Source: Gynuella sunshinyii YC6258
Lineage (GTDB): Bacteria > Pseudomonadota > Gammaproteobacteria > Pseudomonadales > Natronospirillaceae
Length of the DNA stretch: 64,000 nucleotides
Assembly: GCF_000940805.1 (NCBI RefSeq)
Contig: NZ_CP007142.1
Coordinates: 5,370,593 to 5,434,592, forward strand
Reading direction: 5' to 3'
Of this stretch, positions 35,501 to 44,693 are shown in pieces. The position numbers and the translations under genes were made by a program. How positions within the stretch are numbered: position 1 is the stretch's first letter; every line of letters begins with the position of its first letter. The notes under the pieces were generated by a model. That model saw only the letters and a list, made by a program, of their open reading frames with translations. It searched no databases and was not told the origin of the DNA.

Positions 35501-36343
35501 GCCGGAATAAACGATGCCCAACAATGCCGCCGGCATCTGCACACTGCGCTGACACAACACTGGAACCAGAGTGTTGGGCTTGACTCCGACTTGGCGCAGC
35601 AGATTGGCCAGTGCACACGCCTGCGTCTGCAACTCATCGTAGCTCAGTGAGGCACCGGACATTTCCACCGCCACTTCAGTGCGGTAGCGCTGAATGGAAG
35701 GCAGCAGCAGGCTGCCCAGGGTGCGCTGTTCCGGCAGGTAGCCATAGGTGCGATTGTAGTTTTCCAGCCGGATCTTATGTGACGGTGGCAACAGGTCCAG
35801 TTGATTCAGCGGCAACTCAGGGTGCGCCTGCATCTGCGGCAGTACAAACTGGAAAAATTCCGGCCATTCTTCAAAACGGGTTTTGCGTCTGGGGTCCTGC
35901 TCCGCCTGAAATTCCACCAGCTCCTGCTTGACCGTGCAGACGGCTTTGGCAATACCGGTATCAACGCGGGAGTCATTCACAAACAGGTATTTGGGATCAT
36001 CATTGCCGGCCTCACCGGGTTGTTGAGTCCCGCTGACCTGCTCAATCAACTCTTGAAAGGTCATATCCTCCTGCACCGAAACCAACAGCGGTTTACGGCT
36101 GTCGCCTTCGATATAACTGACCGATACCGTGCCCTGGTTTTCCAGAATCGAGACAAAGTAACACCACAGTGCCAAACGTTCGGCGGTACTGCCAGGCAAG
36201 GCACATTCAACCACCAGGCGCTCGGGCACCGGCGCTGCGTTGTTCCTGGATAACGCCTTGACCTGACTTAACAATTCGTAGGCTTCACTTTTTTCAAGTT
36301 TGTTGTTTTTGTATAAGGACACAATTGCATCATTCAAACTCAT
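32600..36343 (-). CDS. NRPS: partial C lobe - A - PCP - epimerase-like domain
   Basis: 1,247 residues. The first about 40 residues (LNDAIVSLYKNNKLEKSEAYELL) look like a docking helix. Residues about 40-200 resemble the C-terminal lobe of a condensation domain, without an HHxxxDG half. The A domain has IFTSGSTGKPKG (about 375), FDLSVWD (420) and LGGATEGTVWS (517), a pattern reminiscent of Cys-type A domains; substrate not certain. The PCP Ser is in IGGDSLLAL (767). The last domain (825-1247) resembles epimerases (WRILVEDL, SRTIGWF) but has NHFSVDA instead of HHxxxDG and SNGRD instead of the usual EGHGRE. A repeat copy encodes GDTHV near 325. It has no terminal TE and follows NRPS1 by 15 bp. 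Confidence 0.9.
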   Translation of the reverse strand: MSLNDAIVSLYKNNKLEKSEAYELLSQVKALSRNNAAPVPERLVVECALPGSTAERLALWCYFVSILENQGTVSVSYIEGDSRKPLLVSVQEDMTFQELIEQVSGTQQPGEAGNDDPKYLFVNDSRVDTGIAKAVCTVKQELVEFQAEQDPRRKTRFEEWPEFFQFVLPQMQAHPELPLNQLDLLPPSHKIRLENYNRTYGYLPEQRTLGSLLLPSIQRYRTEVAVEMSGASLSYDELQTQACALANLLRQVGVKPNTLVPVLCQRSVQMPAALLGIVYSGGAYVPLEPDNPADRIEGILQQTQAEVIVTDRQTLATAGWRLGDTHVKTIVCLDEYDAAEEQGIQVLDARQLRQQSTECPADVNQPDDLCYVIFTSGSTGKPKGVMISHLNIVNTAIGVNNQYRVNAADRVMCFSSYSFDLSVWDIFGSFLAGARVFVPTKAQIKDPAGLIDIIDQHRITIWDSVPTGMSQMLIPLLDRNDQRTHPTLRLAMLSGEFIPLSLPANIHRYFPNCKISSLGGATEGTVWSIFYYPVDRVAPHWKSIPYGFPLANQRFYVLNEAMKPCAIGQKGMLYIAGLGVAQGYYGDEEKTRNAFIPCPWESDMGETIYKTGDLGVLNADGVVEIVGRADYQVKVRGFRVELGEVETQLSGIHGIDQAAVLARPDPMSGNRLVAFYTSASGELSAGELQQALKGKLPEYMVPSQFVFLANPPVGTTGKLDRKALMEWQVSRTELSQTFVPPSTDEEHRLADSLKAMLNIDRIGVEDDFFLIGGDSLLALQYISALKNMGYSATPAIIMEGRTIREILQRVKDGQGQPSPSLSQQQPHSALSPMQYKFIHRMPLVNRDHWNQSIELRMQAVPEIERLNTALNKVIAAHPMLHAGIDQDNTERLAVADIVTRPIIVHDLSTIEPEVAESEYQRLIAELQSHRSCRAQGIGDMMLGIFSDQDVRLIWSVNHFSVDAHCWRILVEDLAAAYQQPQQPLPATAPFSDYVDTVKQGFGEARQQYAADWNQFAESEQFRLPKDLEGSNLEADLCSYAIQFSEDQTRGILDCVSSAAGVNLHLVTLTSVMQALHQWSGEQQVALDVISNGRDIHRDKDFSRTIGWFATHNPFAASISNDIHETLTQVSQNWQAHQQSSRYFVEACNQAHADPKHALYGYQDNAVLYNFLGMYDNLALPSGWQVRGSAGQDRASENPRTHELELEILVVGGRLNIQIHYSGKQYQATTVEGLGKAIQSGISALTGG
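35359..35382. repeat. RAYT-associated repeat copy in the NRPS2 A domain
   Basis: TTTTAACGTGGGTGTC (35359-35374) is identical over 16 bases to 22844-22859 beside the RAYT gene. TGGGTGTCCCCTAAAC (35367-35382) is identical over 16 bases to the copy near 22875-22890. It encodes RLGDTHVK on the minus strand, in a surface-loop region of the N-terminal A subdomain. Confidence 0.85.
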
Positions 36344-36358
36344 GACATATTTCCTTGA

Positions 36359-39300
36359 TCAGGATTCCAACAGGGCCATCAGTTCATCATCGATACTGCG
36401 TAAGGAACCAATAGATAATTCTGACATTTCAGCCGTTCTCTCAATCAGGTCAATCACCTGACTCTGAAGTTCATCCACCCATTTTCTGCTGAATCGAGCC
36501 GTCTGGTATTCCACCCGCCATTGCAGGGTATCGGTCATCATGAGCGTCAGGGTCAGGGGAAATTTTGCCGTATAAGTATCGACCCCGATCAACTGCACCG
36601 GGATACCATTCAGACACTGCTGTTCCTGAATGACTTCCTGATTGAACAATACGTTGAACAATGATTTATCTCTGCCCGCCAGCCGCTGAACCTTCACCAG
36701 CGGATAATCCTGATACTGCATCAGTCCCATACTGTTCTGTTGAACGGCCTGGGCGTATTCAGCCACGGTGGCGGAGTCATCGATGTGCATGGTCAATGGC
36801 AGGGTATTCACGAACAGACCGGCAATGCTTTCCTGTTGCAGGCTGCTTCTGCCACTCAAGGTCACGCCAATGGTGAAATTATTCTGTTGCACCGTCTGCC
36901 CCAGTATCACGCTGTAAACAGCCAGAAAAGCCACGAAAGGACTGACTTTGTGGGTGGCGCAAAAAACCTGGAACGCCTGTGACTGAGCCTTATTCAATTG
37001 CACGAAATACTGTTCACCAGCCTGGCTCTGCTGGTCTGGCTGTGCCATCGGCAAGGTCAGTGGTGTGATATCCGCCAACTTTTCCTGCCAGTAGCGCTCA
37101 TGAGCGGCAAAACCGCCCTGCTGAACTTTCTGTTGCAGCCATAGACAGTAGTCACCGTAACCGGGTTGAGTATCGGCCGACAGCGGTGATGGTTGTCTCA
37201 GGAACGAATCCAGATCGGACATGAACAACTCCAGTGTCACACCATCGGCAATGGAATGATGAAAGCTCAGATTGAGCCACTGACGGCCATCTCTGTCACT
37301 CATGACCAGAGTACGCCATAACGGTCCCTGATACAGATCAAACACCTGACGGTGAAACAACCGCGCCTGCTCCAGCATGGATTCCGCCGGTACCGATTGC
37401 AGCAGCGTGAAGTCCAGTGGCAAGGATTGATACTGCTGGGTGATGCCGCCTTCCTCGATCCGGTAACGACAACCCAATATCGGATGCCGGGCTGCCAGCG
37501 ATTCCAGCGCCTGACGAATGCGATCCACAGCGATCGGAGTGGCCGGCTGTAATGTCAGCGGAATATTATTGAGGCTTACAGTCGTGGCACTCAGTTCGTT
37601 GAAAATCATACTCGCCTGAGTTTCCGAAACCGGATATTCCGTCAATTGGTACACCTGAATGGGATCGACAACCGGCATCACTGACAACGGCTCTGAGTCG
37701 CCGGACTCAGCGATCAATGCCGCCATGTCACATAGTGTTGGTACGTTGAAAATATCTGCCAGCGAGATAGATACATGGAATTTTTCCTTGATACCGTACA
37801 ACATCCTGGCCGCCAACAAACTGTTGCCACCGATATCAAAAAAGTTCGCATGACGACTGATACGATCCAGCTTCAGGATATCGCCCCAGATGCTGTAAAG
37901 ATTGTTTTCAATCGGGCCGACAGGCTGTTCATAGGGCACGTTGTCGAAATTGTCACGGCTGATATCCGGCAACTGTTTGTGGTCGATTTTGCCGTTGTGG
38001 GTCAACGGCATGTGATCAATATGGCAGTAAAAGTCCGGCAACATGTATGCCGGCAGTGTCTGACTGAGCATGGCATTGAAAAATGCTTTGTCACGCGCGG
38101 TACCACAATAATAGGCCACCAGACTGACCTGACCGGCAGACAGCTCTTTCGGCACCACTACCACCTGGGTAATGTCGTCACAGTGCTGCAAAGCCTTTTC
38201 AATTTCGCCCAGCTCGATACGAAAGCCACGGATTTTCACCTGATTGTCACTGCGACCGACAAACTCCAGACTGCCGTCGATACTGAGTCTGGCGAGATCA
38301 CCGGTCTTGTAGTAGCGCGTTGACTCAGCGCCATTAATCGTCAGAGTCTGAAATGCCGCAGCGGTTTTTTCTGCATCATTCCAATAGCCCTGACTGAGCC
38401 CTGACCCGGCAATATAAATTTCACCGGTCTGGGTCAACAGCGTCGGCTGCTGCTGTGTGGTTAACAGGCTAAATTCAGTATTGGCAATAGGACGACCCAA
38501 TGGCTGCCACTGCCGGGAATCATCGTGAACATCCGGGACAAAATAGAAACTCGACAACACCGTGGTTTCCGTCGGACCGTACACATTCACCAGCTGGACA
38601 TGAGAAACGATTTCCTTAAAACGACGGACTTCATGGGTTTTCAACGCTTCACCCCCAAGAATGAACAGTCGCATATCCGCCATACACTGCTGTAGTGGTT
38701 CCGGCGTATCCAGAAACTGATAAAAGAATGCCGGCGTAACGGTGGCAACGTTCACATGCTTATCCCGCAGCACCTGCAAATAAGCCTGGGGCGAGGCACG
38801 TTTCTCCGGTGGCAGAATATACAAATGCAGTCCGGCGCACAGGCTTGGCAGGATCTCGGCAATGGAAACATCAAACGAAAACGGTGCAAACTGACACATG
38901 GTCTCGCCGGGCTGATAATGAAAATCATCGGCCACCCAGGCCACCAGATTGGCGAGACTTTTATGATCGTTCACCACCCCTTTCGGACGCCCAGTAGTAC
39001 CGGAAGTGTAAATCAGATAAGCACCATCTCCGGCCAAAACCGAAACCGCTTCAAACGAACGCTGGCGATTCAGAGTGGTGACATCAAACGCAATGACCTT
39101 GTAGTCTTCGCCATATTGGCGACGAATATCGGTATTGTCGGTGGTTAGCAGAAAGGCAGCCTGGCAATCCGCAATGATAAACCGGGTGCGGTCTTCAGGC
39201 AGAGCCGGATCCAGAGGAATAAACAACGCCCCGGTCTGCAAAACCGCCAGCATGGCAACGACATAATGGACACTGCGATCCGTGACAATACAGACACGGT

Positions 39301-42300
39301 CTCCCTTGCTGATTCCCTGCTCGACCAGCTCATGACTGAGCGCATCGACGCAAGCCTGCAACTCCGCATAGCTCAGCTGATACAGGTCATCGCTGATGGC
39401 CAGCTGTTCTGCAAACCGGGTGACGGCATCATTAAAACGTGCAACGACGCTGTATTGCCGGTCAATGGCGGCATCAGTCCGGTGATAGCTGGACAGAATG
39501 GCCTGATGTCCGGGCGTGATCCAGTTTAACGACCTGACCGGCATCGCCGGGTTCACCGCAATCTGTTCGATCAACAGGCGAAACACATCAATGTAATAAT
39601 GAATCTGGGTCGGCTGATACTTCGTGGCATCATATTCCCACACGCACTCCAGATCATGACCCATAAATTCCGAGGTGATATAGATACCGGTTCTGGGCCG
39701 GCTGCGATGAGCCTGTCGTGACATCACCTGAAGCTGCTCACCCGGATCAAACGCTGGAGTGTTTTGATGGACATAAACCACTTCCATCATCGACTCGATA
39801 TTCACCCCTGTCAGCTGACTCAGCCGTGCCAGAGGCAAGGCAGGCGAGGCAATCAGTTTATACGTCTGCGCCGCGACACTGGCGGCGAGATCCGTGACAG
39901 CGGCCTGCTCATCCACCTCAATCACATACGCCTGGGTCTGAGCAAAATACCCCACCCGCCGGGCATCACTGTCGTGATGCCGGTTAGCCACCAGAGTACC
40001 GAGCAGCACCCTGTCATGCCCCGACAATCGTGAAAACAACAAAGACACCGCCGTGGCCAGAAAATTAAAGACCGTCAAATCCCCATGGCCGCAGTAATCC
40101 TGCAAACGCTGCACCGACTGACCATCAAACTTCCACTTAACGACGGCACAGGTTTGAGTGGGTGTCCCATGAACATGAGTGGGTGTCCCATGAATCGCTG
40201 CTTCCTGAACCGGCTGGGTTTGGGTGGGTGTCCCTTGAACAGAAGTGGGTGTCCCATGAACAGCCGCTTCCTGAACCGGCTGGGTTTGGGTGGGTGTCTC
40301 TTGAACAGAAGTGGGTGTCCCATGAACATGAGTGGGTGTCCCATGAACAGAAGCGGGTGTCCCTTGAACATGAGTGGGTGTCCCCTGAACAGAAGTGGGT
40401 GTCCCTTGAACATGAGTGGGTGTCCCATGAACATGAGTGGGTGTCCCATGAACAGCTGCTTGAACAGACGTGGGTGTCCCTTGAACATGCCTCCCTTGAA
40501 CATGAGTGGGTGTCCCATGAACGGCCGCTTCCTGAACCGGCTGGGTTTGGGTGGGTGTCCCATGAGCAAGCATGGGCAGGTCGATGCTGTGGGTGTCTTT
40601 TAGCAGTTGTCGCCAGTATTCGGTTTCACCGTCTGCGGGCTCAGCCGCCTGGGTCTGCCACAGGCCTTGACTCTGTGCTTGTGCCAGCCGGCCGTGGTAG
40701 GCGTTGAAAATATCCTGCAACAGGATGCTGAAGCTCCAGCCATCGGTGACCAGGTGATGGGAGACGATCAGCAGGCTGTAGTTGTCGTTGCCAAGTTCGA
40801 ACAGTTCCACCCGGATCGGGCATTCGGTATAGAGATCGAAGGCACGTTCGGCCCGCTGTTGTAACAGTTCTGGCAGGTTGTCGGGATGTCGCGTCACCCG
40901 CACATCAATCTGGCTGTCAGGTTGCCAGATCAGGGTCGGCTGGCGCTGATCATCGACGATGGTATTGAGCATCGGATGCGCACGTACAGCTTGAACCACC
41001 GCTTCCCGAAACCGGTTCAGGTTGATATGGGCGTTGAAGTTCAGGCTGTAGCTTTCGTTGTAGGTGTTTTTGTGTTCATCGAGCAGGTAGCTGGTCCAGA
41101 TGGCGTACTGGTTTTCTGACAACGGCACTTCTGTCAGTCCCTGCTCAAATTCACCCGGCGCTTCGATAATCAGCGGATCAGGCAGCAGTGCGGCGATGCC
41201 CTGAAGATGTTGTGCAGCCACCAGTTGTGCCAGGGACATCCGGACATTCAGTCGGGCCTCGATCCGGTGACTCAGTTGCAACCAGCTGACGGAATCCATG
41301 CCCATATGTGACAAGGGTTCAAGGACTGCCGGTGCGTCTCCGGTCAGCGCCTGTATGTCGCAGATCTGCTGCCAGACCCATAATTCGCGCTCACCGGTGG
41401 TGGCATCCCGGTGGTGCTGAAATGACACTTCACAGTCGTCATACAGTCCATCAATGATGCCCTGACGCAACTGAAACCGTCGGATCTTGCCGCTGGTGGT
41501 TTTTGGCAGAGCGGACAATTCAAACACCCTTGCCACAGGATAGGACAGCCGGCTTTCGAGTTCGCTGCGCAGCCGTTCTATTTTCTGAACCGGCATATCA
41601 CTGTATTTGCGATAAAACAGTGCCACCTGTTCTTTTTCATCGGCGGAATGCCGGTAGCCGACCACGGCCAGCTGATTGGAAGGCCAGCCGGTTTTGTCAC
41701 ACAGGCTGTTTTCCAGGTCGTTGGAATAGTGATTTTTGCCGTTGATGAACAGCACGTCTTTGGAGCGACCGGAGATAAACAGTTCGCCATTGCAGATAAA
41801 GCCAATATCTCCAGTGCTGCACCATTCGGTCAGCGCTTTACCCCAGTATCCACGGCTGACATTAGCACCGGCAAAGCTGATATGACCGGTTTGCAGTTCA
41901 CCCAGTTGGTTGCCGTCGTCATCACTGATGCGTACCTGCATGCCGGCCATGATCGGCCCCAGAGCCACCATTTCCACCGCATCGTGTTCATGTTCCGGCA
42001 CCGGAATCACAGCGGTACCCACCGCTTGCCCGGAAGTTTTTTTGATCCTCAGAGTCGGTAATCCGCCCCGGCGTTCCAGATCGCTGTGTTGAAACAGGCT
42101 GGCCACCACACAGCATTCGGCAATGCCGTAACCGGGACTGACCACCCAGGGTTTGAGTCCGACCGCTGCGAAGTGATGGTTGAAGCGGCGCACCAGTCTT
42201 GGGTTGATCGGCTCCGCGCCGTTGTAGATCACCCGCAATGACGTCAGATCGAGATTTTCCTGCACAGGATCAGGACACGCACGCAACAAGGTATCAAAAC

Positions 42301-43114
42301 CAAAATTCGGCATACCGATGATGCTGATCCGTTCACGGCCGATCAATTGTAAAAACGCCACCGGCTCACGAACGAATGAGTAAGGCGTCATCTTGTATTG
42401 TTCGAAGCCGGCCAGGGTATGGCACATGTGAAACAGCACCAGTCCCATATCATGGGTCAGGGGCAACCAGCTCAGCGAACGGTCGTCACCGGTCAACTCG
42501 GTTCGCACGGAAATCTGCCATAAATTGGTCAACAGGTTTTTATGGCTCAGACAGGCGCCTTTCGGATCACCGGTACTGCCGGAGCTGAACATCAGCATTG
42601 CCAGATCGTTGGGCTCACAGGCAACCGGGGTAAACGTTTCCGTACCATCAAGCTGTTCGATAAACAGCGTGTTGGCCGGTTCCAGTGTCCGTTGTCCGTC
42701 GGTTAACCGCGCCAGTGAGCCGGCATCAATATCAGTCAGAAAAACACTGTCCTGGCATTGCTCACTGATGGCCAGAATTTTCAGCAGCGCTTCATCGGTG
42801 CTGGCAAAACTCAAGGGTGTTGCCAATGGCACCGCCACCGCACCGGCCAGCAGAATCGACCAGAATCCCTGGATAAACAGTTTTTCGTCATCGCAGCACA
42901 GCAATACTGTCTGACCTTTCTGCACACCCCGGCTCTGCAATGCCGCCGCCGTTCGTTCGACCCGCTGATACAGAGTCTGATAACTCCAGGGCACCAGTCC
43001 ATGACGCTCTACAAATACCAGATGGTTTTGATTGTCGGCCAGTTGCTCTTTAAACACCGTCGACAAATCTTTCTGCTGTGCCAGCGCCCTGGCGAAAATA
43101 TTGGCAGTGGACAT
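36359..43114 (-). CDS. NRPS: FAAL - ACP - C - A - PCP - C, with in-frame minisatellite
   Basis: 2,251 residues. Residues about 1-560 are a fatty-acyl-AMP ligase-like domain (MFSSGSTGDPKGACLSHKN), which would load a fatty acid on the ACP (Ser in MGMDSVSWL, about 615). C1 (665-1155) has an intact HHLVTDG near 787. The A domain has LIYTSGTTGRPKG (1372), FSFDVSIAE and YGPTETT; substrate not predicted. The PCP Ser is in IGGNSLLAA (1758). A second C (about 1825-2240) has HHSIADG (1955). Residues about 839-987, in the linker between the two lobes of C1, are a GTPTHV-type tandem repeat made of sixteen RAYT-repeat copies. The C-terminal C domain should accept from this PCP and donate to the A-PCP of NRPS2 15 bp downstream. 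Confidence 0.93.
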   Translation of the reverse strand: MSTANIFARALAQQKDLSTVFKEQLADNQNHLVFVERHGLVPWSYQTLYQRVERTAAALQSRGVQKGQTVLLCCDDEKLFIQGFWSILLAGAVAVPLATPLSFASTDEALLKILAISEQCQDSVFLTDIDAGSLARLTDGQRTLEPANTLFIEQLDGTETFTPVACEPNDLAMLMFSSGSTGDPKGACLSHKNLLTNLWQISVRTELTGDDRSLSWLPLTHDMGLVLFHMCHTLAGFEQYKMTPYSFVREPVAFLQLIGRERISIIGMPNFGFDTLLRACPDPVQENLDLTSLRVIYNGAEPINPRLVRRFNHHFAAVGLKPWVVSPGYGIAECCVVASLFQHSDLERRGGLPTLRIKKTSGQAVGTAVIPVPEHEHDAVEMVALGPIMAGMQVRISDDDGNQLGELQTGHISFAGANVSRGYWGKALTEWCSTGDIGFICNGELFISGRSKDVLFINGKNHYSNDLENSLCDKTGWPSNQLAVVGYRHSADEKEQVALFYRKYSDMPVQKIERLRSELESRLSYPVARVFELSALPKTTSGKIRRFQLRQGIIDGLYDDCEVSFQHHRDATTGERELWVWQQICDIQALTGDAPAVLEPLSHMGMDSVSWLQLSHRIEARLNVRMSLAQLVAAQHLQGIAALLPDPLIIEAPGEFEQGLTEVPLSENQYAIWTSYLLDEHKNTYNESYSLNFNAHINLNRFREAVVQAVRAHPMLNTIVDDQRQPTLIWQPDSQIDVRVTRHPDNLPELLQQRAERAFDLYTECPIRVELFELGNDNYSLLIVSHHLVTDGWSFSILLQDIFNAYHGRLAQAQSQGLWQTQAAEPADGETEYWRQLLKDTHSIDLPMLAHGTPTQTQPVQEAAVHGTPTHVQGRHVQGTPTSVQAAVHGTPTHVHGTPTHVQGTPTSVQGTPTHVQGTPASVHGTPTHVHGTPTSVQETPTQTQPVQEAAVHGTPTSVQGTPTQTQPVQEAAIHGTPTHVHGTPTQTCAVVKWKFDGQSVQRLQDYCGHGDLTVFNFLATAVSLLFSRLSGHDRVLLGTLVANRHHDSDARRVGYFAQTQAYVIEVDEQAAVTDLAASVAAQTYKLIASPALPLARLSQLTGVNIESMMEVVYVHQNTPAFDPGEQLQVMSRQAHRSRPRTGIYITSEFMGHDLECVWEYDATKYQPTQIHYYIDVFRLLIEQIAVNPAMPVRSLNWITPGHQAILSSYHRTDAAIDRQYSVVARFNDAVTRFAEQLAISDDLYQLSYAELQACVDALSHELVEQGISKGDRVCIVTDRSVHYVVAMLAVLQTGALFIPLDPALPEDRTRFIIADCQAAFLLTTDNTDIRRQYGEDYKVIAFDVTTLNRQRSFEAVSVLAGDGAYLIYTSGTTGRPKGVVNDHKSLANLVAWVADDFHYQPGETMCQFAPFSFDVSIAEILPSLCAGLHLYILPPEKRASPQAYLQVLRDKHVNVATVTPAFFYQFLDTPEPLQQCMADMRLFILGGEALKTHEVRRFKEIVSHVQLVNVYGPTETTVLSSFYFVPDVHDDSRQWQPLGRPIANTEFSLLTTQQQPTLLTQTGEIYIAGSGLSQGYWNDAEKTAAAFQTLTINGAESTRYYKTGDLARLSIDGSLEFVGRSDNQVKIRGFRIELGEIEKALQHCDDITQVVVVPKELSAGQVSLVAYYCGTARDKAFFNAMLSQTLPAYMLPDFYCHIDHMPLTHNGKIDHKQLPDISRDNFDNVPYEQPVGPIENNLYSIWGDILKLDRISRHANFFDIGGNSLLAARMLYGIKEKFHVSISLADIFNVPTLCDMAALIAESGDSEPLSVMPVVDPIQVYQLTEYPVSETQASMIFNELSATTVSLNNIPLTLQPATPIAVDRIRQALESLAARHPILGCRYRIEEGGITQQYQSLPLDFTLLQSVPAESMLEQARLFHRQVFDLYQGPLWRTLVMSDRDGRQWLNLSFHHSIADGVTLELFMSDLDSFLRQPSPLSADTQPGYGDYCLWLQQKVQQGGFAAHERYWQEKLADITPLTLPMAQPDQQSQAGEQYFVQLNKAQSQAFQVFCATHKVSPFVAFLAVYSVILGQTVQQNNFTIGVTLSGRSSLQQESIAGLFVNTLPLTMHIDDSATVAEYAQAVQQNSMGLMQYQDYPLVKVQRLAGRDKSLFNVLFNQEVIQEQQCLNGIPVQLIGVDTYTAKFPLTLTLMMTDTLQWRVEYQTARFSRKWVDELQSQVIDLIERTAEMSELSIGSLRSIDDELMALLES
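40158..40599. repeat. In-frame minisatellite of sixteen RAYT-repeat copies in NRPS1
   Basis: Cores of GTGGGTGTCC type start at 40158, 40179, 40224, 40245, 40290, 40311, 40332, 40353, 40374, 40395, 40416, 40437, 40470, 40506, 40551 and a weaker 40589. Most steps are 21 bp; others are 33, 36 or 45 (38 to the last). The 21-bp unit encodes (H/Q)GTPT(H/S)V. The 45-bp unit adds QTQPVQEAA and recurs. Spacing among the first fifteen is always a multiple of three, so the frame is kept. Units differ by few bases, pointing to recent duplication. Confidence 0.93.
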
Positions 43115-43128
43115 AGGTTTCTCTCTTG

Positions 43129-44553
43129 TTATTGAACGAATGCCTTGGGTACAAATACCGATGGATGACCAAATGCATCAGGACTGAATGTCTGATCGGT
43201 GAGATAACGGGAGATCACCTGCCCGGCCCGTTCTTTTTCACGATAGAGCGGATCGGCATGACCAAAATTTTTCACGATGATCAACTGTTCTGATGGCAAC
43301 GAAGGCGGCAGTCGTTCCAGTGGCGTGCTGATATCGAACTCACCGGCCACTACCAGCGTACGGGAGAAATCCAATATTATCGGCCGCGGACGACACTCTC
43401 CATAAACGTCAAGAAATTCGCGATACCCACCAAACAGAATCGATGACGGGCTCTGAAACACGGCATCGCGGCCCTGGCGATCAGCTTCTTCCACCCATTC
43501 GGGGTTGCAGTCTTCGAGGTAGGCTTTGAGAAACAGGTCGGGCCAGTTAAAGCCGACACGAATAAAAATTCCGTAGGTTCTGGCCAATAGAAACCAATGG
43601 AAACTGCCGCCATCCTGGGCATCGAGCAGAGCTTTATAGGCATAACCGGCGGTGTGGCGGTTATAGCTCATCATAAATGATGTAAAGAGCGTTTTGGCCG
43701 GATCGGTCGGTATGCCCAGCCAGCGTTTTGGCCAGGGCTTCGGTTGCTGCAACATGGCCTCAAACGCCTGGCTGTCAGCAGAACCGACTGAGGCAATGGA
43801 TTGCTGATAACGCTGTAAAACCGCCTGGGTCTGTTGCGGATACCAGATAAAACCGCCGGGCGTGTTCAAAGCAAACAATACCGACGCATCGATCACCTGC
43901 GGATGCAGGTATTTATATTTCAGTGCCACGCGGGTACCGAAGCTGTGCGCTACCAGATTCACGGTTTGATAACCAAGCCGGGTTCGCAGCAGCTCAAGAT
44001 CAGCCACGATTTCCTCGATGGCAAAGTCGTCAAACACAAAGCCTCTGGCTTTCAGATCTTCAAATCCGCGCCGGTACAACGGTCTCATTTTTTCGACCGC
44101 TTCCAGGCTCAGGCTGCCTTTCAGCCGCGTCATTGCCTTACGAAAATACGGGCTCTCCAGTTTGACCGACGATTTGCCGACACCGCGATACTCAAGCATG
44201 ACCACATCGTAATGCTGTAACAGACTGGCCGGTGGCTGATAACTGAGATTGGTGATACCAGGACCACCGCCCAGAAAAAACACCAGTGGCCGGTCAGCCC
44301 CGCTGCTGTATCGTTTATATGGCAACAGAATTTTGCCATCCCTGGATTTGATATTGCGGCTGAGCATGCCCTCATAACGGGAAATGCCGTCGTCGGTGGC
44401 CCGTAACTGCTCGTAACACAGCGCATCATCGGCACGTTCGCGGCACTGTTTATTCAGAGTCATGGTGCTGCAGCCATTCAGTAAAGTCATAAAGATTCCT
44501 GCCAGTAAAAGCCGTCGCGGTAACCGGATTGTGTTGAATATTGGGTGAACCAA
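43129..44553 (-). CDS. Secreted lipoprotein alpha/beta hydrolase, TAP-like peptidase
   Basis: About 475 residues. The start at 44553 (TTG, with AGGAG upstream) gives a classic lipoprotein signal (RLPRRLLLAGIFMTLLNGCS); an ATG at 44607 would add 18 residues. The hydrolase core has the oxyanion loop FFLGGGPG, nucleophile AHSFGTR, a C-terminal VVAGEFDISTP with the likely Asp and KNFGHADP with the His, as in proline iminopeptidase/tripeptidyl aminopeptidase-like enzymes. Between AT and NRPS genes, it might trim a prodrug peptide during export or act in self-protection. The substrate is unknown. Confidence 0.75.
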   Translation of the reverse strand: MVHPIFNTIRLPRRLLLAGIFMTLLNGCSTMTLNKQCRERADDALCYEQLRATDDGISRYEGMLSRNIKSRDGKILLPYKRYSSGADRPLVFFLGGGPGITNLSYQPPASLLQHYDVVMLEYRGVGKSSVKLESPYFRKAMTRLKGSLSLEAVEKMRPLYRRGFEDLKARGFVFDDFAIEEIVADLELLRTRLGYQTVNLVAHSFGTRVALKYKYLHPQVIDASVLFALNTPGGFIWYPQQTQAVLQRYQQSIASVGSADSQAFEAMLQQPKPWPKRWLGIPTDPAKTLFTSFMMSYNRHTAGYAYKALLDAQDGGSFHWFLLARTYGIFIRVGFNWPDLFLKAYLEDCNPEWVEEADRQGRDAVFQSPSSILFGGYREFLDVYGECRPRPIILDFSRTLVVAGEFDISTPLERLPPSLPSEQLIIVKNFGHADPLYREKERAGQVISRYLTDQTFSPDAFGHPSVFVPKAFVQ

Positions 44554-44693
44554 GGGATCGTGATCTCCTGAGTATGGTGACTGTCGAAACGGCACCTTAA
44601 AGTACATGGTAGCCGGCGCTGATCACTCAGATAACTGTTAAATGTTACACCCGCCAATACCACAAACCGTGCAGTCAATCGGTCATACAATGG

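Noticed and set aside
40158-40599. Diversity-generating retroelement as the source of the variable NRPS repeat
   Set aside because: No reverse transcriptase or template repeat is present; variation is in copy number, not at adenines.
40075-40707. Long open frames on both strands over the NRPS minisatellite
   Set aside because: The repeat unit lacks stops in several frames; only the NRPS frame is flanked by conserved domain sequence.
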